From the NCBI GenBank assembly GCA_937870915.1, contig CALMZQ010000155.1, positions 1-64,000 of the forward strand: DNA of 64,000 nt. The letters are read 5' to 3'. Below are positions 52,111 through 61,007 of the stretch, in pieces. Source of the stretch: an uncultured Ignavibacteria bacterium (lineage in GTDB: Bacteria; Bacteroidota; Ignavibacteria; Kapaibacteriales; Kapaibacteriaceae). The notes beneath the pieces are model-generated. The model did no database searches, was not told the DNA's origin, and saw only the letters and a list, made by a program, of their open reading frames with translations. The position numbers were made by a program, and so were the translations under genes. Position 1 is the stretch's first letter; every line of letters begins with the position of its first letter.

Positions 52111-54564
52111 ATGTTTCGCTTCCATACTTTCATCTGCCTTTTCCTAGGTGCTATCACCGGTGCCTTTGGACAGACCCTTACGCCGGTTGAGGTAACGGTT
52201 AACACAACCCCTTCTCCTGGCTACATCTATATTGCTCCGAACAGCAGAGTTCCCACACCCCCATATGCCCCCTCCCTCATGGTTTTGGATCAGGCAGGGT
52301 CTGTTGTGGCATCACGGTTTATCCCGGAATACGCTTTTGATTTTCGGGTATTGCCGGATGGACGCCTAGGTTATTCTGTCTTCCAAGCAGCTGGTAGTGG
52401 TCCACGTGCTTCTTCATCAATCTATATACTGGATTCCACGCTTGCTACCAAGGACTCGTTGAACGGTGGGAATGGCTATAATCTGGCCATGCATTCGTTT
52501 ATGGTCCTCCCTAATGGCAATCGTCTGGTGATCATGCAGGAAGACGTAGTTGTTGACATGAGCAAGTTGGTTCCAGGCGGTCACCCCGCGGCTTCTGTTC
52601 AGCAGATGATCCTCCAAGAAGTCGACATCACAGGTCGAGTGATATTTCAATGGAGAGCGTTGGACCATTTTCCCGTGACTGTTACCTATGAGTCACTAAC
52701 CGCGCCAGCTATACGCTACTTCCACATGAATGCGGTTGATGTGGATACAGACGGAAACTTCTTAATCAGCGCTCGCCACTCTTCCTTTATCACGAAGGTG
52801 AATAGAACAACGGGAGAGGTGATGTGGGTGTTAGGAGGAAAACTAAACCAGTTTACCTTTACATCAGAGAATGGAATTGTTGATCCTCCAGAGTTTTCGT
52901 ACCAGCATGATATTCGCAGGCTTCCTAACGGGAACATCTCTCTCTTTGATAATGGTTCACAGCGCACTCCACAGTGGTCACGTGGCGTTGAGTATCAACT
53001 TGATGAGGTGAACAAGACCTGCAAACTTGTGTGGCAGTACCGTCACTCTCCTGACGTATATGCAGGTGTACAGGGCTCGATGCAGACACTCGCTGATGGA
53101 CATCGTCTCTTGGCATGGGGCTCTGCATTTGCCGATGGTAAAACGTTGATCACCGAGGTAGATGAAAGTGGCACTGTTGTGTTTGAAGCAAAACTTCCAA
53201 ACATGATGTATCCATACAAGGCAGAGAAGAATGTGTATCCAACGGGTCGTTCGTCGGCCAGTGTATTGATTGACGAGATCTTGCCGACCAACACCTACAC
53301 CTACACGCGAGGTGCAGATACCGTTGGACTTACCGTTACATACCATACTCTGATATCGTTCTTCTATAACACCACCACAGCAACTCGTTATAGGTGGTCA
53401 CCGGAGAATCCTTCCTTTGTAGCTCTGCGTGGTAATGAGATGGTTTCTACATTGCCACCTCTCCATGTGCAAGGATGCAGGCTCACCCTCACTCAAGAAG
53501 GTATGGTTGAACATGCCGGTGAGTTTAGATTCAATGTTGATCAAATTGGAATCACATCACCCGAACAGACTGTTGTCTACTATCGCGATTCCACCTATAA
53601 ACCCTTCCGACAGCTTCGTACACGATTCAATCCAACTTCGCGCGAACTTGTTGTTGACACGGCTTCTGCCGGTGAGTTTTGTTTTGGATCCCCACTACCT
53701 GGACTCCCTCCGGATGTCCTCGCCCCGGCATTGATCGCTCCGATAGCGGGCAAATCCGTTTTGGTTGGTCGTGGTGTTCGTCTTCAAATTTCTCCTCAGG
53801 GAGCGTCGTCAAACTTCACATATCATGTGGAGGGGGCTAATGGTGGACCCGTGGTTCATAACGCCACTCAAGCCTCTGACAAGGACACCACGATTGGTCT
53901 TGCTGCTGGTACGTATGTCTGGAAGGCATCTGCGCATTTATCTGCAGCCTCTGACACCGTTAATGCATCAAGTGAGTATTCGGCCATAGATTCATTTGTT
54001 GTAGAGAATGCCTTTGTCCAGATCATAGAACCAATGAACTCGGTTGTGTGGACACATGACAGTGCCTATGTGGTAACGTGGAACACGAATCTGGTTGGCC
54101 TGGCCAAGATCGAGTTGCTCAAAGATGATGCAGTGGTTGCACTCATTCGTGATAGCGTGAAGGCCTCATCTGGTGGATTCCTTTGGCGCGTTCCTGTGAC
54201 CGTTCCTGAAGGAACGGGCTACGTTGTTCGAGTTCGCACACTTGATGGAGACATGACTGCTGCCACAGGCTCTACCGCAGCAATCGTAGAGATTCGAAAG
54301 ATCATTACCAGTGTTGAAGAAGATGCATTTATTCTTGATGTGATGGTTGCGCCAAACCCAGCCTCATCTGAGCTATTCATAGGTGGATCACAAGAGTTGA
54401 CGCGTGTTCAGCTTTTCACTACCACCGGTGAAATGGTTCGTGATGTTGCACCTCGCGGAACAGGGGAGAGGTTGAATGTTTCCGATCTTGCAGTGGGGAC
54501 GTACATGCTGCGTCTCAGTACACGGACAGGAATAGCCACTCGGATGGTTGCAATCACACGATAA
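52111..54564 (+). CDS. secreted arylsulfotransferase-like protein with T9SS sorting domain
   Basis: 817 residues. Signal peptide MFRFHTFICLFLGAITGAFG, mature QTLTP. Residues about 20-400 form the ASST-like propeller, with 'IRYFHMNAVDVDTDGNFLISARHSSFITKVNRTTGEVMWVLGG' and 'FSYQHDIRRLPNGNISLFDNG', the same His-containing blocks as in the 47376 paralogue. Ig/Fn3-like modules follow (about 540-640, and 'ITSVEEDAFILDVMVAPNPASS' leading into the tail), closing with a canonical T9SS domain (LFTTTGEMVRDVAPRG... TYMLRLSTRTG... MVAITR). It ends at a strong terminator. Candidate surface sulfotransferase or, if the catalytic His is not used, a glycan-binding propeller. Confidence 0.88.
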   Translation: MFRFHTFICLFLGAITGAFGQTLTPVEVTVNTTPSPGYIYIAPNSRVPTPPYAPSLMVLDQAGSVVASRFIPEYAFDFRVLPDGRLGYSVFQAAGSGPRASSSIYILDSTLATKDSLNGGNGYNLAMHSFMVLPNGNRLVIMQEDVVVDMSKLVPGGHPAASVQQMILQEVDITGRVIFQWRALDHFPVTVTYESLTAPAIRYFHMNAVDVDTDGNFLISARHSSFITKVNRTTGEVMWVLGGKLNQFTFTSENGIVDPPEFSYQHDIRRLPNGNISLFDNGSQRTPQWSRGVEYQLDEVNKTCKLVWQYRHSPDVYAGVQGSMQTLADGHRLLAWGSAFADGKTLITEVDESGTVVFEAKLPNMMYPYKAEKNVYPTGRSSASVLIDEILPTNTYTYTRGADTVGLTVTYHTLISFFYNTTTATRYRWSPENPSFVALRGNEMVSTLPPLHVQGCRLTLTQEGMVEHAGEFRFNVDQIGITSPEQTVVYYRDSTYKPFRQLRTRFNPTSRELVVDTASAGEFCFGSPLPGLPPDVLAPALIAPIAGKSVLVGRGVRLQISPQGASSNFTYHVEGANGGPVVHNATQASDKDTTIGLAAGTYVWKASAHLSAASDTVNASSEYSAIDSFVVENAFVQIIEPMNSVVWTHDSAYVVTWNTNLVGLAKIELLKDDAVVALIRDSVKASSGGFLWRVPVTVPEGTGYVVRVRTLDGDMTAATGSTAAIVEIRKIITSVEEDAFILDVMVAPNPASSELFIGGSQELTRVQLFTTTGEMVRDVAPRGTGERLNVSDLAVGTYMLRLSTRTGIATRMVAITR

Positions 54565-54583
54565 ACATCGTTACTAAATAGGA

Positions 54584-54622
54584 ACGGGGACACAGCATTT
54601 GCTGTGTCCCCGTTTTTCTTTT
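54584..54622 (+). terminator. strong intrinsic terminator
   Basis: 13-bp stem ACGGGGACACAGC/GCTGTGTCCCCGT with loop ATTT followed by TTTTCTTTTCT. It terminates the plus-strand ASST-like gene and lies between it and the convergent mnmG gene. Confidence 0.95.
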
Positions 54623-54632
54623 CTGCTGAGCT

Positions 54633-56510
54633 CTACCGTAGATAGAGGGCAAGAATGGAAATGTCTGAAGCCGAAACGCCTGGTATTCGAGATGCTTGAC
54701 CAAGCGATGTGGGACCAATGCGTTTGAGCTTCTCCCTAGCCTCGGTTGAAAGGCTGTTCACCTTGTTATAGTCAAAACGTTCGGGGATATTCATGTTCTC
54801 TTGTTCTGCGAAGCGTTCAACATCTTTATAGAGTTTCTGAATGTACCCTTCGTATTTCACACCAGTTTCTGTGGCATGAACCACACGTGGGTGCTCTTCT
54901 CGAATTGATTGCGGCCACGTTCCCGCTACATCGAGGAGGGGTGCTAGTCGAACTGCTGGCCGCTTGACAAGATTGAAAAGTGTGGTGGTCTCTGTTACTC
55001 CATCTTCGCCGCATGCCTGCAGAAATGGATTAGCTACATCAGGTGTGATCTTCGACGTCCTTACGTCGTTATCCAAAGACTCCCTAAGCTGGCTTTCTCG
55101 CTGATAGCGCTCATACGTGCGGTTGTAGATGAGCCCCATTTCATAGGCTTTTGGCATCAGTCTGTCATATACCGTATCGATACGGAGGAGAAGTCTGTAT
55201 TCTGCTAGTGACGTGAATACTCTGTAGGGCTCCTCGGTGTTCTTGTTGACAAGATCATCGATCATCACGCCGATATATGCCTCGGATCTTTGCAACGTAA
55301 ATGAGCCTTCTCCTTTAACGTAGAGGGAAGCATTGATGCCCGCGATCAAACCTTGGGCTGCAGCTTCCTCATATCCCGAAGTGCCATTTATCTGTCCGGC
55401 AAAGAAGAGCCCCTTTATCGCCTTTGTTTCCAGTCCAAAAGTTAGTTGATAGGGGAAGAAGAAGTCGTATTCTACCGCATATCCGTAACGAAGGATCTCG
55501 GCGTTCTCTAGTCCAGCTATGCTCCGTAGTCCTGCCTCTTGGATATCAGCAGGGAGGCTTGTAGAGAATCCGTTCACATAGACTGTGTCCGTGGAGAGTC
55601 CTTCTGGCTCGAGCACAATTACATGGGAGTTCTTTTCGGAAAAACGATAGATTTTGTCTTCGATTGAGGGACAGTATCGTGGACCAGCCCCGGTTATCAG
55701 CCCGGTAAACATTGGGGACCGCGTAAATCCATCACGCATGAGATCGTGTGTTCTGGACGTTGTCTTTGTTGCGAAACACGCCAATTGGTTCCGTACGGCA
55801 TGCGTATTGATCGAAAAGGGAACCGGTTGCTCATCTCCTAGATGTGGCTCAAGATCTCTGTAGTTGATCGAACGTTTGTCAATTCTAGGTGGCGTGCCAG
55901 TCTTAAGTCTACCCTTAGTAAGGCCATGGGCTGCCAGTAGGTCGGAAATCGTTTCTGCAGGGCGTTCGCCAACCCGACCTCCAGCCGTTGCTTCTGTTCC
56001 GGTCCACATCACTGCATTGAGGAAGGTTCCTGAGCACAGAATTACGGCAGACGCAAGCAATTCTTGATTTGAGACAGTCCTTACACCGCGGATCCGGTCA
56101 CCCTTGACGAGAATCTCGGTTACGGTCTCAGATATTAGCGTGAGATTAGGTCTTGATTGGACTGCGTGCTGGGCGAATAGGGGATAGAGATCTTTGTCGT
56201 TCTGTGAACGTGGGGACCACACAGCCGGACCCTTGGAGGTGTTCAGCATCTTGAATTGTATCCCACTAGCGTCAGCAATTTGTGGCATTGAGCCACCTAA
56301 GGCATCAATTTCCTTGGCAAGGTGACCCTTTGCGCTACCCCCAATTGAAGGATTACACGATAGGCGACCTATCGTATTGATATCCATAGAGATTAGACCA
56401 ACACTAAGTCCCATCTTAGAGGCAATTATTGAGGCTTCAATCCCAGCATGACCTCCCCCAATAACGAGGATGTCGAAATGATCGCTTTGAGAATGTTTCA
56501 CGTGGAACAA
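54633..56510 (-). CDS. mnmG: tRNA uridine-5-carboxymethylaminomethyl modification enzyme MnmG (GidA)
   Basis: 625 residues. FAD-binding 'ILVIGGGHAGIEASIIASKMG', 'GRLSCNPSIGGSAKGHL', 'MLNTSKGPAVWSPRSQ', 'LCSGTFLNAVMWTG', 'GRLKTGTPPRID' and 'GTSGYEEAAAQGLIAGINA' are standard MnmG blocks, with a helical C-terminus ending 'GVSASDISILALYLR' for MnmE contact. With MnmE it forms cmnm5U34 in tRNA. No ATG is available; the start is TTG 56510 (giving the common 'FHVKH' beginning) or GTG 56501. Codons 1-6 overlap a parS site. Confidence 0.97.
   Translation of the reverse strand: MFHVKHSQSDHFDILVIGGGHAGIEASIIASKMGLSVGLISMDINTIGRLSCNPSIGGSAKGHLAKEIDALGGSMPQIADASGIQFKMLNTSKGPAVWSPRSQNDKDLYPLFAQHAVQSRPNLTLISETVTEILVKGDRIRGVRTVSNQELLASAVILCSGTFLNAVMWTGTEATAGGRVGERPAETISDLLAAHGLTKGRLKTGTPPRIDKRSINYRDLEPHLGDEQPVPFSINTHAVRNQLACFATKTTSRTHDLMRDGFTRSPMFTGLITGAGPRYCPSIEDKIYRFSEKNSHVIVLEPEGLSTDTVYVNGFSTSLPADIQEAGLRSIAGLENAEILRYGYAVEYDFFFPYQLTFGLETKAIKGLFFAGQINGTSGYEEAAAQGLIAGINASLYVKGEGSFTLQRSEAYIGVMIDDLVNKNTEEPYRVFTSLAEYRLLLRIDTVYDRLMPKAYEMGLIYNRTYERYQRESQLRESLDNDVRTSKITPDVANPFLQACGEDGVTETTTLFNLVKRPAVRLAPLLDVAGTWPQSIREEHPRVVHATETGVKYEGYIQKLYKDVERFAEQENMNIPERFDYNKVNSLSTEAREKLKRIGPTSLGQASRIPGVSASDISILALYLR
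56494..56509. other. parS chromosome-partition site 1
   Basis: TGTTTCACGTGGAACA, whose reverse complement TGTTCCACGTGAAACA is the classic Bacillus-type parS bound by ParB/Spo0J. It lies in the first codons of mnmG, a known location for parS (encoding FHVKH). Confidence 0.85.
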
Positions 56511-56553
56511 TTCGCAGAATGATTACGAGTAAATCGTGAAAAGTGTCAAGTGG

Positions 56554-56569
56554 TGTTCCACGTGGAACA
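56554..56569. other. parS chromosome-partition site 2
   Basis: TGTTCCACGTGGAACA, a perfect 16-bp palindrome (18 bp with flanking G/C) one base from the parS consensus, 45 bp from site 1, between mnmG and the GNAT gene. Confidence 0.8.
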
Positions 56570-57097
56570 CTATACGAGGAACTTGACCATTAGGTATTCG
56601 TCGACATAATAGTTGTCAACCTTCATTGCTCGAAGTTCCGTTCCGTACACGGCGAAACCAAGACGAAGATAGAGACCGTAGGATGCCTCGTTGTGGGTGC
56701 TAACGGTAAGCTGGATTTGTTCAACCTCAAGGATGTCTCGGGCGGTCTCGATAAGAGAGGCGATAAGTTTGGACGCAATTCCTTGTCCGCGGAATTCTTC
56801 GAGGACAAACAGCCCCCATAAACGCCCCTTGTGGCGGAGTTTCATCTGCTCTTGTCCAGAATAACCGATCATCCCGATTATTCGGCCAGATACGTCAACA
56901 GCCCCAAGCAGGTATTGGTATGGATAGTTGACGTATTTCTCGAAACGCTGCTCCTTGGAGAGAACAGAGAGACCCTCAAACCAATCGTAGTCAGAGCCAA
57001 AAACCTCGGGTGCCTGAAGTAGGGCTTCGCGTTGGATATTGAGAAAAGCCGGGAAATCGTCGATCTCCAATGGCCGAATGTTGTAGTCTGTTGTCAT
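56570..57097 (-). CDS. GNAT-family N-acetyltransferase
   Basis: 175 residues from ATG 57097; the track's TTG start lies inside mnmE. Motif A 'LWGLFVLEEFRGQGIASKLIASLIETAR' (acetyl-CoA pyrophosphate loop RGQGIA), motif B 'VSTHNEASYGLYLRLGFAVYG'. The opening 'YNIRPLEIDDFPAFLNIQREAL' is a common GNAT start. The substrate is unknown. Its position between mnmG and mnmE is not a conserved arrangement I recognise, and no RimI-specific feature is evident. Confidence 0.88.
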   Translation of the reverse strand: MTTDYNIRPLEIDDFPAFLNIQREALLQAPEVFGSDYDWFEGLSVLSKEQRFEKYVNYPYQYLLGAVDVSGRIIGMIGYSGQEQMKLRHKGRLWGLFVLEEFRGQGIASKLIASLIETARDILEVEQIQLTVSTHNEASYGLYLRLGFAVYGTELRAMKVDNYYVDEYLMVKFLV

Positions 57098-57119
57098 GTG
57101 AGAATGTCCGTTGGCGAGG

Positions 57120-58487
57120 CTATTTACCAATGCAAAATCGCGAGAACACAGTGTCTAGGACATCCGGATTCCAAGATTCTCCGGTAATGTCACCCAAAAG
57201 GCGGATCGCTGAACGGATGTCTACCGCCATAAGATCAGAGGAAAGTCCAGAGTCCAAACCCGCTAGAGCCGACCTGAGGTGACTTGCAATACTCCGCAAG
57301 AGTTGTGCCTGCCTCGCGTTGATAAGCACATCCGAAACCCCAGACGTGGTGCTTTTTACGTGATCCCCTAGAAGCAACCGAAGTTTGTCCAATCCTTGTC
57401 CCGTCACGGCCGAGCAGACAACGGATCTAACAGGATACGGAGGAAGAGTAGCCTCAATAACATCAACTTTGTTCTGAACAGTTACTACGGGTGTGTTTGG
57501 GAACCGAGCCTCAATATCACGAACCAAACCCATGGAATGGTCTCTGTTGATAGATAGATCGTTTACCACCAGGATCAGGTCACTCTCTTCGATCACAGAC
57601 GTTGTCAGTCGAATTCCTTGAAGTTCAATTTGGTCTTCGGTTTCGCGCAACCCAGCCGTGTCCATGAGGTGAATGGAATAGCCCTCAATAAAAAGTGTTT
57701 CCGTGAGGTAGTCTCTGGTAGTTCCCGGAACGTCGCTCACGATAGCCCGTTCCCGACCCAGGAGGGCATTAAAAAGTGAGCTTTTGCCAGCATTAGGGTA
57801 TCCGACCACCGCTACATGAAGGCCTGAGCGAAGTACCTCGGCGCTATGTGCAGAGGCTGCTGTGGCGTCAACATCTTCAATGATTGACTGAAGCGTACTT
57901 CGAAGTGAGCTTCGGTCGACAAACTCAACATCCTCCTCTGAGAAGTCGAGTTCTAGCTCCAAAAGCCCAATCACATCAAGCAGGTGCTGACGGAGTCCGG
58001 CTATACGCCTCGTAAAGCCCCCTGAGAGCTGTCGGGCAGCCGTTTGTGCACCGATACGCGATTCTGCATGGATAATGTCTGCAACAGCCTCGGCTTGGGT
58101 AAGGTCAAGTTTTCGGTTCATGAAGGCTCGCTTGGTGAATTCGCCGGGTTGAGCAAGTCGCACACCAGCGTTGAGAAGAGAGCTCACGATCTGGTCCGTA
58201 ACAAACGAGCCGCCATGACAGCCGATCTCTACAACATGCTCACCCGTGTATGAGCGAGGAGCACGGAATATGGTAGCCGTTACAGAGTCAACCCGCGCGC
58301 CGTCAACAACCCACCACCCGTAGTTTATTGTGTGGTCTACTTCTGAGGTCAGTTTCACTGATCCCGAGAAAAACTCATCACTTGCCAAAAAGGCATTTTG
58401 GCCGCTGATTCTGATCACGGCCAGACCAGCAACTCCGGGAGGAGTAGCCAAGGCACAAATGGTGTCGGTAAGAATAGCTGAAGACAT
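57120..58487 (-). CDS. mnmE: tRNA modification GTPase MnmE (TrmE)
   Basis: 455 residues from ATG 58487, where family similarity starts (DTICALATPPGVAGLAVIRISG). N-terminal folate-binding domain (about 1-120), helical domain with embedded G domain: P-loop 'GYPNAGKSSLFNALLG', switch 'DVPGTTRDYLTE', 'LMDTAGLRET', 'VQNKVDV'. The C-terminus ends in the essential 'FCIGK' motif. It partners MnmG in wobble uridine modification. 22 bp separate its stop region and the GNAT start on the other side (coding overlap is avoided with the chosen GNAT start). Confidence 0.97.
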   Translation of the reverse strand: MSSAILTDTICALATPPGVAGLAVIRISGQNAFLASDEFFSGSVKLTSEVDHTINYGWWVVDGARVDSVTATIFRAPRSYTGEHVVEIGCHGGSFVTDQIVSSLLNAGVRLAQPGEFTKRAFMNRKLDLTQAEAVADIIHAESRIGAQTAARQLSGGFTRRIAGLRQHLLDVIGLLELELDFSEEDVEFVDRSSLRSTLQSIIEDVDATAASAHSAEVLRSGLHVAVVGYPNAGKSSLFNALLGRERAIVSDVPGTTRDYLTETLFIEGYSIHLMDTAGLRETEDQIELQGIRLTTSVIEESDLILVVNDLSINRDHSMGLVRDIEARFPNTPVVTVQNKVDVIEATLPPYPVRSVVCSAVTGQGLDKLRLLLGDHVKSTTSGVSDVLINARQAQLLRSIASHLRSALAGLDSGLSSDLMAVDIRSAIRLLGDITGESWNPDVLDTVFSRFCIGK

Positions 58488-58570
58488 GAAGCAAAATATG
58501 CAGACGTTGTGGCTAATTGGCGTGAATGTTGTGGTGAAAACATGCGAGGGCAACCGTTCACTTTGTAACG

Positions 58571-59317
58571 ATGTTTACTATCATCGAACCCATAGAATTC
58601 CATCTGCCTGTGGTTACATCCACAAATGATTACGCGAAAGAACTTCTTTCGACGTATCCCTATGTGTTTGTGTCGGCTCAACACCAGACAGCCGGACGTG
58701 GACGTAACGGACGCACGTGGATTGGTGATACGCAGGCCAATGCCTATTGTTCGATCGGTATACGACACTCCCAAGATGAATCGATCGAGGAACTATCGGC
58801 CCATATGGCAAGGGGCTCCTTTGCCGTACTCGATACCATACGCGCTTTCGATTCCACAATCGAGCTGCGACTCAAGTACCCGAACGACGTGCAGGCCCGA
58901 ACAGAGCACGGTTGGTCAAAGATCTCCGGGATACTTGTTGAGCACGAGTTCCAGGGGCAACGTTGCATAACATCCGTCATCGGTATTGGACTGAATGTAG
59001 ATCAAACGGAATTTCCGGATACTATTACACAACCTTGCACGTCACTTCGTCTGCTTGGGGTGTATTGCAACGTAGGAGCAGTTATAAATTCTCTACGTAG
59101 CAGGTTTTCTGTGTGGCGCTCCAAACCATGGATGGAGATTCACGAGCACTGGGTCAATCAACTAGATCTGGCATCGAAGAACATTCGGATAAGGGGAACC
59201 GACGGCAACTGGAAACTGAAAACAGTCCTTCCGGACGGTCGGTTGGTCCTTCGGAATGATGTCTCACATACGGAACGGACGATAAGCGATGGCGACACTC
59301 TACGATACGAAGATTGA
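58571..59317 (+). CDS. birA: biotin--[acetyl-CoA-carboxylase] ligase
   Basis: 248 residues, the short class I form without a DNA-binding domain. 'LPVVTSTNDYAKELL', biotinoyl-AMP loop 'QTAGRGRNGRTWIG', 'LKYPNDVQ...KISGILVEHEF' and 'VIGIGLNVDQTEFP' define the catalytic core; a small SH3-like C-terminal domain follows (GNWKLKTVLPDGRLVLRND). It attaches biotin to carboxyl carrier proteins. First gene of birA-coaX-isoaspartyl peptidase; its 3' end overlaps coaX by 29 bp. Confidence 0.95.
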   Translation: MFTIIEPIEFHLPVVTSTNDYAKELLSTYPYVFVSAQHQTAGRGRNGRTWIGDTQANAYCSIGIRHSQDESIEELSAHMARGSFAVLDTIRAFDSTIELRLKYPNDVQARTEHGWSKISGILVEHEFQGQRCITSVIGIGLNVDQTEFPDTITQPCTSLRLLGVYCNVGAVINSLRSRFSVWRSKPWMEIHEHWVNQLDLASKNIRIRGTDGNWKLKTVLPDGRLVLRNDVSHTERTISDGDTLRYED

Positions 59318-60122
59318 ACTCAACGGTGTTGAGTATGGCATCGCAGGAATCGACGTTGGCAATAGCCGCGTAAAGATCCATCACGATGATGTGTTCTTGT
59401 CCTTCCCGTATGACAAGGAATGGAAGAAGAATGTACAGCATCACTTCCGTGACCACGTGTCAAAACGATACCTTATTGGTCTCTCTAGCGTAAACCCAAA
59501 ACAGACCACGGCAATCGTGAAGGTACTCCAGAGAATCCCGGGACATCTTGTACTGAATGCTCATTCGCTACTGATGCGTAATGATGCACTGCTTTCACTT
59601 GGGCGAGTAGAAAATGCAGGCATAGACCGTATGCTAGGAACGATAGGTGCGATGACTCGTATTCAGCCCCCTATCATCACTGTTGATTGTGGAACGGCCG
59701 TTACCGTAAATGCTGTTTCTGCCGATCATCACTTCTTGGGTGGCGTGATCTTTGCCGGACTTTCCACACAGCTCTTTGGATTATCGAAACAGACCGCTGC
59801 AATTCCGGAAGCCAAATACGTTCCACCTACAAGTTCACTTGGGGTGAACACCATGCAGTGTTTGATGTCGGGTGTAACAGCATCTGTTGTAGGTGGAGTG
59901 CTTCGCACAATAACGTCCATCAAAACCAACGACCTTGCAGATAAGGACGTACCCGTAGTGATCACGGGGGGTGAATCACAACAAGTTCTGGATACGCTCG
60001 TTGCCGAAGGTGTGAATGCCGTCTATCACCAACATATGGTAACCGACGGTATACTTGCACTTCTATCAAAAGCAACACTCGCAGACCTACAAGACTCCAT
60101 CATCGGTAAGATCTTGAACTGA
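59289..60122 (+). CDS. coaX: type III pantothenate kinase
   Basis: 277 residues. 'GIAGIDVGNSRVKI' (phosphate 1 region), 'ENAGIDRMLGTIGAMTR' (GxDR), 'IITVDCGTAVTVNAVS' and 'FLGGVIFAGLSTQ' are typical of CoaX. It phosphorylates pantothenate, the first step to CoA, which also serves the acyl-CoA enzymes in this window. No in-frame start is available other than ATG 59289, so the 29-bp overlap with birA appears genuine. Confidence 0.93.
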   Translation: MATLYDTKIELNGVEYGIAGIDVGNSRVKIHHDDVFLSFPYDKEWKKNVQHHFRDHVSKRYLIGLSSVNPKQTTAIVKVLQRIPGHLVLNAHSLLMRNDALLSLGRVENAGIDRMLGTIGAMTRIQPPIITVDCGTAVTVNAVSADHHFLGGVIFAGLSTQLFGLSKQTAAIPEAKYVPPTSSLGVNTMQCLMSGVTASVVGGVLRTITSIKTNDLADKDVPVVITGGESQQVLDTLVAEGVNAVYHQHMVTDGILALLSKATLADLQDSIIGKILN

Positions 60123-60127
60123 TCGTT

Positions 60128-61000
60128 ATGCCGAGTCCCATCGCACTTGCACTCCATGGTGGAGCCGGCAACCTCGCACGGTACGCAGGAACCGGCCGTT
60201 TAGAGCTTGCCGAAGAAATGCTCAACAACCTCGTTCGCACCCTTCATCAAGGTTTGATAGGGGGCTCATCAGCACTCGACGTAGCCACGCTGGCAGTGAT
60301 GGCCATGGAAGATTCCGGCCTGTTCCATGCCGGCAAAGGATCGTCGCCAAATTCAAAGGGCTATGTTGAACTCGATGCCTCTATCATGAATGGGAGAGAA
60401 CGAACGGCGGGATCTATAGCAGCGGCAACGAACATGAAGAATCCGATCAAGGCCGCACGATACGTAATGGAACAGACGCAACAGGTGTTGATCGTTGGTC
60501 CAGAAGCCGACCTTCTTACACGTGCATCCGGTTCAGAGATCGTTGCACCGGACTACTTTGTTCCATGTGATGAAGTTGGTGTAGCACTTCCATCGATGGG
60601 GACGGTGGGAGCTGTGGTGCTTGATCTTTCCGGCGATGTAGTTGCTGCAACATCAACAGGTGGAACCCTTCGTAAACGCGCCGGTAGAGTGGGTGATGCA
60701 CCCATCATTGGAGCCGGGACGTATGCGGTGAACAACGTTGGAGGAGTTTCTTGCACCGGAGTTGGAGAGTACTTTCTCCGCACGAGTGCAGCCTCGCGTG
60801 TGATAGCACGAATGGACCTTCTCGGCGAGAGCCCAGGTGCTGCCTCGGGTTCTATTCTCTCAGAGATAACTGAGATGGGTGGATCCGGCGGAATGATCGT
60901 GATCGATCATCGTGGAACAGTTGCGATGCCATACTCAACACAGGGCATGTATCGTGCATCGATTGATGCACGAGGTACCATTGTTGTTGGTTGTCTCTAG
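60128..61000 (+). CDS. isoaspartyl peptidase/plant-type L-asparaginase
   Basis: 290 residues, the standard precursor length. N-terminal 'IALALHGGAGN', 'LFHAGKGSSPNSKGYVELDASIMNG', and the autocleavage site before the nucleophilic Thr in 'PSMGTVGAVVLD', followed by 'VVAATSTGGT' and 'RVGDAPIIGAGTYA'. Ntn-hydrolase family T2: it self-processes into two chains and hydrolyses isoaspartyl dipeptides and asparagine. It lacks a signal peptide, so it is cytoplasmic. Third gene of the plus-strand trio, 5 bp after coaX. Confidence 0.94.
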   Translation: MPSPIALALHGGAGNLARYAGTGRLELAEEMLNNLVRTLHQGLIGGSSALDVATLAVMAMEDSGLFHAGKGSSPNSKGYVELDASIMNGRERTAGSIAAATNMKNPIKAARYVMEQTQQVLIVGPEADLLTRASGSEIVAPDYFVPCDEVGVALPSMGTVGAVVLDLSGDVVAATSTGGTLRKRAGRVGDAPIIGAGTYAVNNVGGVSCTGVGEYFLRTSAASRVIARMDLLGESPGAASGSILSEITEMGGSGGMIVIDHRGTVAMPYSTQGMYRASIDARGTIVVGCL

Positions 61001-61007
61001 CCCCTTC

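Noticed and set aside
56551-56570. Palindrome at the end of the GNAT gene as a terminator
   Set aside because: The sequence matches the parS consensus nearly perfectly and no U-tract follows.
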